DNA of 64,000 nucleotides, taken from NCBI RefSeq assembly GCF_009469615.1, contig NZ_SSXX01000002.1, positions 393,501 to 457,500 on the forward strand, written 5' to 3'. Source of the stretch: Dechloromonas sp. H13 (GTDB taxonomy: Bacteria; Pseudomonadota; Gammaproteobacteria; Burkholderiales; Rhodocyclaceae). A program made the position numbers and the translations under genes. Below are positions 61,039-64,000 of the stretch, piece by piece (position 1 is the first letter of the stretch; every line of letters begins with the position of its first letter). A model generated the notes under the pieces. That model saw nothing but the letters and a program-made list of their open reading frames with translations, had not been told where the DNA came from and did not search any database.

Positions 61039-61055
61039 TTTTGTCCTAGACAAAA
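61039..61055. promoter_or_regulatory. Palindromic operator between blc and the SDR gene
   Basis: TTTTGTC-CTA-GACAAAA is a perfect 7+7 inverted repeat in the 166-bp divergent region, next to a TTGACT (61030-61035) that could be a -35 box. It may bind a light- or stress-responsive MerR or similar regulator; the regulator gene is not in the window. Confidence 0.6.
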
Positions 61056-61150
61056 ATGGAAAGCAACCACAATAATTTGCTCATCAGCCCTTAAATGTTC
61101 AACCAGATGAATTTCGTTCTGGACGAAATGAAAGTAACCGAGGAAACGAC

Positions 61151-61891
61151 ATGACCAGATCGGCAATCGTCACCGGCGCCTCGGGCGGTGTCGGGCGGGC
61201 CATGGTGGCTCGACTTGCTGCCCGGGGTTGGCAACTGATCGTCACCAGCCGCCGGGCAGAGCACCTGGCGGCAGCCTTCGGTGACCAGCACCTGCAGGTG
61301 GTCGCCGATTGCTCGACGCCGGCCGGCGCCCGCCAGATTCTGCAGGCGGCCAGGGATCACCGGATGCAGCCCACCGCGCTGGCCCATTGCGTCGGCAATA
61401 TTCGCCTGGGCGCCATGCACCGCATGAGCGAAGCGGATTTCAACGATTGCCTGAGCGCCAATCTGATCAGCACCTTCCACACGCTGGCCGCCTTCGTCGG
61501 CGCCCTGCGCGAGGCCCGCAGCCCCGGTGCCGCCGTGCTGGTCTCATCCGCCGCTGCGCGCATCGGCACCCCCAACCACGAAGCCGTCGCCGCCGCCAAG
61601 GCCGGGCTGGAAGGCATGGTCCGCGGCGCTGCCGCAACCTATGCCGCCAACGCCATCCGGATCAATGCTGTGGCGCCCGGCATCATGGAAACGCCGGCCT
61701 CGGCGGGGGTCATTGCCAGCCCCGCCGCCCGCGAAGGTGCCGCCCGCCAGTACCCGCTGCCGGGCATCGGCTCGCCGGACGAACTGGCCGAGCTGATGGT
61801 CTGGCTGCTTTCCGACGCGGCCGCCCGCGTCACCGGACAGGTCTGGTCGCTCGATGGCGGTTTTTCCAGCATCCGCCCCCTGGTCAAGTGA
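61151..61891 (+). CDS. Short-chain dehydrogenase/reductase
   Basis: 246 aa. NAD(P) motif IVTGASGGVGRAMVARL, NNAG-equivalent AHCVGNIRLG, Ser in VLVSSAAARIGT, and a C-terminal GQVWSLDGGFSSIRP. The catalytic Tyr of YxxxK is replaced: the region NHEAVAAAKAGLEG has His/Glu at that place, so a changed or absent activity is possible. It heads a rightward stress-type operon. Confidence 0.87.
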   Translation: MTRSAIVTGASGGVGRAMVARLAARGWQLIVTSRRAEHLAAAFGDQHLQVVADCSTPAGARQILQAARDHRMQPTALAHCVGNIRLGAMHRMSEADFNDCLSANLISTFHTLAAFVGALREARSPGAAVLVSSAAARIGTPNHEAVAAAKAGLEGMVRGAAATYAANAIRINAVAPGIMETPASAGVIASPAAREGAARQYPLPGIGSPDELAELMVWLLSDAAARVTGQVWSLDGGFSSIRPLVK

Positions 61892-61899
61892 GGTGCATC

Positions 61900-62358
61900 A
61901 TGGCTGAAGAAAATCCTGTCGCGCTGCCCCGCACCGTCGCCTGGCTCGGCTACGGCGGCCTGCTCCCCTTTCTGGCGCTGGCGCCGGCCAGCCTGCTCGA
62001 CTACCACCATGGCGCGGTATGGAGCGATGCGCTCTACGCCTACGGAGCGATCATCCTCAGTTTCATCGGCGCCCTGCACTGGGGACTGGCGATGAGCCTG
62101 CCCGAACTGAGCGAACGCCAGCGCTCGGCGTGGTTCACGTGGAGCGTCGTGCCGGCCCTGATCGCCTGGCCGGCCGTCCTCTTATCGCCACCGCTGGCCG
62201 CGCCACTGCTGGTCTTCGGCTTTATCGCCCACTACCTGCAAGACCTGCGGCTGGCCCGGCAGGCGAGACTGCCGGGCTGGTACCTGCCGCTCCGCCTGCG
62301 CCTGAGCAGCGTCGCCGTCATCTGTCTGGTGGCCGGTGTTTTTGCATCCTGCGTTTAA
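61900..62358 (+). CDS. DUF3429 membrane protein
   Basis: 152 aa with four to five membrane helices. TVAWLGYGGLLPFLALAPAS and AIILSFIGALHWGLAM are the DUF3429 signature. Function unknown; such genes often lie beside photolyase/SDR stress clusters. Start at 61900, 8 bp after the SDR stop. Confidence 0.88.
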   Translation: MAEENPVALPRTVAWLGYGGLLPFLALAPASLLDYHHGAVWSDALYAYGAIILSFIGALHWGLAMSLPELSERQRSAWFTWSVVPALIAWPAVLLSPPLAAPLLVFGFIAHYLQDLRLARQARLPGWYLPLRLRLSSVAVICLVAGVFASCV

Positions 62359-62385
62359 CTTCGTGATTTGCATGGAGGTCGCGCC

Positions 62386-62748
62386 ATGAACCTGTTCAAT
62401 CGCCTGCCCGGTTTTACCCGCACACCGGCCGGGAAGGAACGTGTCGTCCTCCGCCGACTCCCCCGGGCATTCCTGCTCGGCTCGCTGCTGCTCGCCATCC
62501 CGTCGCTACTGGTCCGGCTGCTCGCCGGCACGGATGAAGCGCTGGCGGTCACCACTACGGACATTTATGTCATCAGTCTGGTCATCCTGCACTGGACGGT
62601 TGTATTCACCGTCGGCATTGCCGCCTTCATCATCATGATGATGAAAGGACCGGCCTATGTCGCCGACGCCTATCCGCTGAACGAAGCGGAAACGCTGGAT
62701 GAAGCACAAAAATGGAAGCCGGCAAATGAAAAGCCACATGGCCGTTGA
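62386..62748 (+). CDS. Hypothetical two-helix membrane protein
   Basis: 120 aa. Helices at FLLGSLLLAIPSLLVRLLAG and YVISLVILHWTVVFTVGIAA, with a charged C-terminus. GGAGG lies 8 bp before the ATG. It overlaps the next gene by about 23 bp. No named family; similar small proteins accompany ABC1-family genes. Confidence 0.75.
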   Translation: MNLFNRLPGFTRTPAGKERVVLRRLPRAFLLGSLLLAIPSLLVRLLAGTDEALAVTTTDIYVISLVILHWTVVFTVGIAAFIIMMMKGPAYVADAYPLNEAETLDEAQKWKPANEKPHGR

Positions 62749-64000
62749 GCGGGTAACCAAGTCGTCGGCCGTTCCCGACGGTCGCTGGTCGCGCCTGGCC
62801 CGGCTGGGTTCGCTGGCCGGCGGGGTGGCCGGCAGCATGCTGGCCGAAGGGGCGCGGCAGTTTGCCCGGGGCAAGCGGCCGCAAATGCATCAACTGCTGC
62901 TCACGCCGGCCAACGCCCGCCGCTTGGCCGACCAACTGGCGCAATTGCGCGGGGCGGCGATGAAAGTCGGGCAGTTGCTGTCGATGGATGCCGGCGAACT
63001 GTTGCCCCCGGAACTGGCCGAAATCCTCTCCCGACTGCGCGCCGATGCCATCCCGATGCCGATGAGCCAGGTTGTCAGCACCCTCAACGCCAACTGGGGA
63101 GAAGGCTGGGATCGGCATTTCGAGCGTTTCTCCTTTACCCCGATGGCGGCGGCCTCGATTGGCCAGGTGCATTTTGGGCAACGCAAGGATGGACGAAAAG
63201 TCGCCGTCAAAATCCAGTACCCCGGCATCCGCCGCAGCATCGACAGCGATGTCGACAACGTTGCTACCTTGCTCCGCGTTTCCGGCTTGCTACCGAAGTC
63301 TCTGGACATCAAGCCGCTGCTCGACGAAGCGAAAAAGCAGCTCCACGACGAGGCCGACTACCGCCGCGAAGGGGCCTGCATGATGCAGTTCTCCAGCCTG
63401 CTGGCCGATGCCGGCGAGTTCATGGTGCCGGAAATGCACGACGATCTGACGACGGAAAACATCCTGGTCATGACCCGCCTAGACGGCGATGCGGTAGAGA
63501 CCTTGATTCACCTGCCCCAGGGCGAACGCGATCGCATTGTGAGCCTGCTATTTCGCCTGCTGTTTCGCGAAATCTTCGAATTCCGGCTGATCCAGACCGA
63601 CCCGAACTTTGCCAACTATCGCTATGCGGCAGAATCACAACAGATCATCCTGCTCGACTTCGGCGCTACCCGCGCCTATCCGGTGGCGATGGTCGACAGT
63701 TATCGGCGACTGATGAACTGCGCCATGCGTCACGACCGGCTGGGCATGAACGAGGCAGCCATGGCCATCGGCTATTTTCAGCAGGACATCAAGGAAGGCC
63801 AGCGCGAGGCCGTCCTCGACATTTTTGCGCTGGCTTGCGAACCCCTCGGCCACATGGGCGAATACGATTTTGGGACATCCGACCTCGGCGTACGTATCCG
63901 CGACGCCGGTATGGTACTCGGCATGGATCGCGACTTCTGGCACACGCCGCCGGCCGACGCGCTCTTCCTGCATCGCAAGCTGGGCGGGCTTTATTTGCTG
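62726..64000 (+). CDS. ABC1/UbiB-family atypical kinase (3' end outside the window)
   Basis: 425 codons visible, open to the window end. The KxGQ motif is MKVGQLLSMDAGELLPPEL; AAASIGQVH is the A-rich loop; VAVKIQYPGI, QTDPNFANYRY and LLDFGATRAYP are the nucleotide-site motifs. ABC1 proteins are ATPase-like kinases linked to isoprenoid lipids or quinones. This one is probably not the ubiquinone-pathway UbiB because its neighbours are stress genes. ATG 62738 is an alternative start. Confidence 0.88.
   Translation, partial: MKSHMAVERVTKSSAVPDGRWSRLARLGSLAGGVAGSMLAEGARQFARGKRPQMHQLLLTPANARRLADQLAQLRGAAMKVGQLLSMDAGELLPPELAEILSRLRADAIPMPMSQVVSTLNANWGEGWDRHFERFSFTPMAAASIGQVHFGQRKDGRKVAVKIQYPGIRRSIDSDVDNVATLLRVSGLLPKSLDIKPLLDEAKKQLHDEADYRREGACMMQFSSLLADAGEFMVPEMHDDLTTENILVMTRLDGDAVETLIHLPQGERDRIVSLLFRLLFREIFEFRLIQTDPNFANYRYAAESQQIILLDFGATRAYPVAMVDSYRRLMNCAMRHDRLGMNEAAMAIGYFQQDIKEGQREAVLDIFALACEPLGHMGEYDFGTSDLGVRIRDAGMVLGMDRDFWHTPPADALFLHRKLGGLYLL

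Overview
This window is a 64 kb, GC-rich chromosome segment from a diazotrophic betaproteobacterium. It is most likely a member of the Rhodocyclales (the Dechloromonas/Azonexus/Azospira neighbourhood). I infer this from the nif gene content, the draT-nifH arrangement, the CcoG, NorE and PHA-depolymerase families and the codon and GC style; no rRNA is present to confirm it. No tRNA, rRNA, CRISPR array, complete insertion sequence or prophage was seen.

Layout. At 0-2.6 kb there is an MFS transporter end, a LysR regulator, a c'-type cytochrome and a Crp/Fnr regulator. At 2.6-6.8 kb lies a leftward nif operon (nifV, cysE/nifP, an unknown gene, nifW, nifZ, nifM). At 6.9-22 kb are accessory and housekeeping genes: a class II aldolase, a DUF1254 lipoprotein, an MmeI-like single-chain restriction-modification enzyme, a MazEF-type toxin-antitoxin pair, a candidate C-rich-loop small RNA, a MocR-like aminotransferase, norEF-like genes, ccoG and a rhodanese/DsrE/ArsR sulfur-transfer cluster. 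At 22.3-29.9 kb is nifHDKT with a ferredoxin, nafY, an lrv protein and unknown partners. draT diverges from nifH at 30 kb. At 33.7-36 kb a rightward operon (SIR2-like protein, unknown, hemerythrin, Rieske protein) has its own NifA/sigma-54 signals. At 36-42 kb is a leftward nifB operon (nifB, fdxN, nifO, flavodiiron protein, two 2Fe-2S ferredoxins including a Shethna FeSII-like one, nifQ, draG). At 42.2-45.3 kb is a lower-GC insert with a guanidine-II riboswitch and its SMR exporter. At 48.7-54.3 kb is the molybdate system (modE, modA, modD, a NifX-like gene, modB, modC, and divergent mop). At 54.3-56.6 kb is the nifF operon. At 56.7-64 kb are a GST, a PHA depolymerase and a photolyase/lipocalin/SDR stress cluster ending in a truncated ABC1-family kinase gene.

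How it works together. Five promoters (upstream of nifV, nifH, the SIR2 operon, nifB and nifF) carry a NifA-type TGT-N10-ACA site 50-110 bp upstream of a GG-N10-GC sigma-54 element. They tie nitrogenase structure, cofactor assembly (NifB, NifV, NifQ, NafY), electron supply (NifF, ferredoxins), post-translational control (DraT/DraG) and a set of oxygen/NO-handling proteins (FeSII-like, flavodiiron, hemerythrin, Rieske) into one regulon. Molybdenum uptake sits in the middle under ModE. nifE, nifN, nifX, nifU, nifS, nifA and nifL are not in the window and must lie elsewhere.

The observations most worth following are: (i) the NifA-controlled SIR2/unknown/hemerythrin/Rieske operon beside draT; (ii) a dispersed ~35-bp repeat with a TGCGGTCGAC core, found between genes and in frame inside genes; (iii) a compact small-RNA gene with C-rich loops at about 15.2 kb; (iv) an in-frame 102-bp tandem repeat between the nifH promoter and draT; and (v) a guanidine-II riboswitch.
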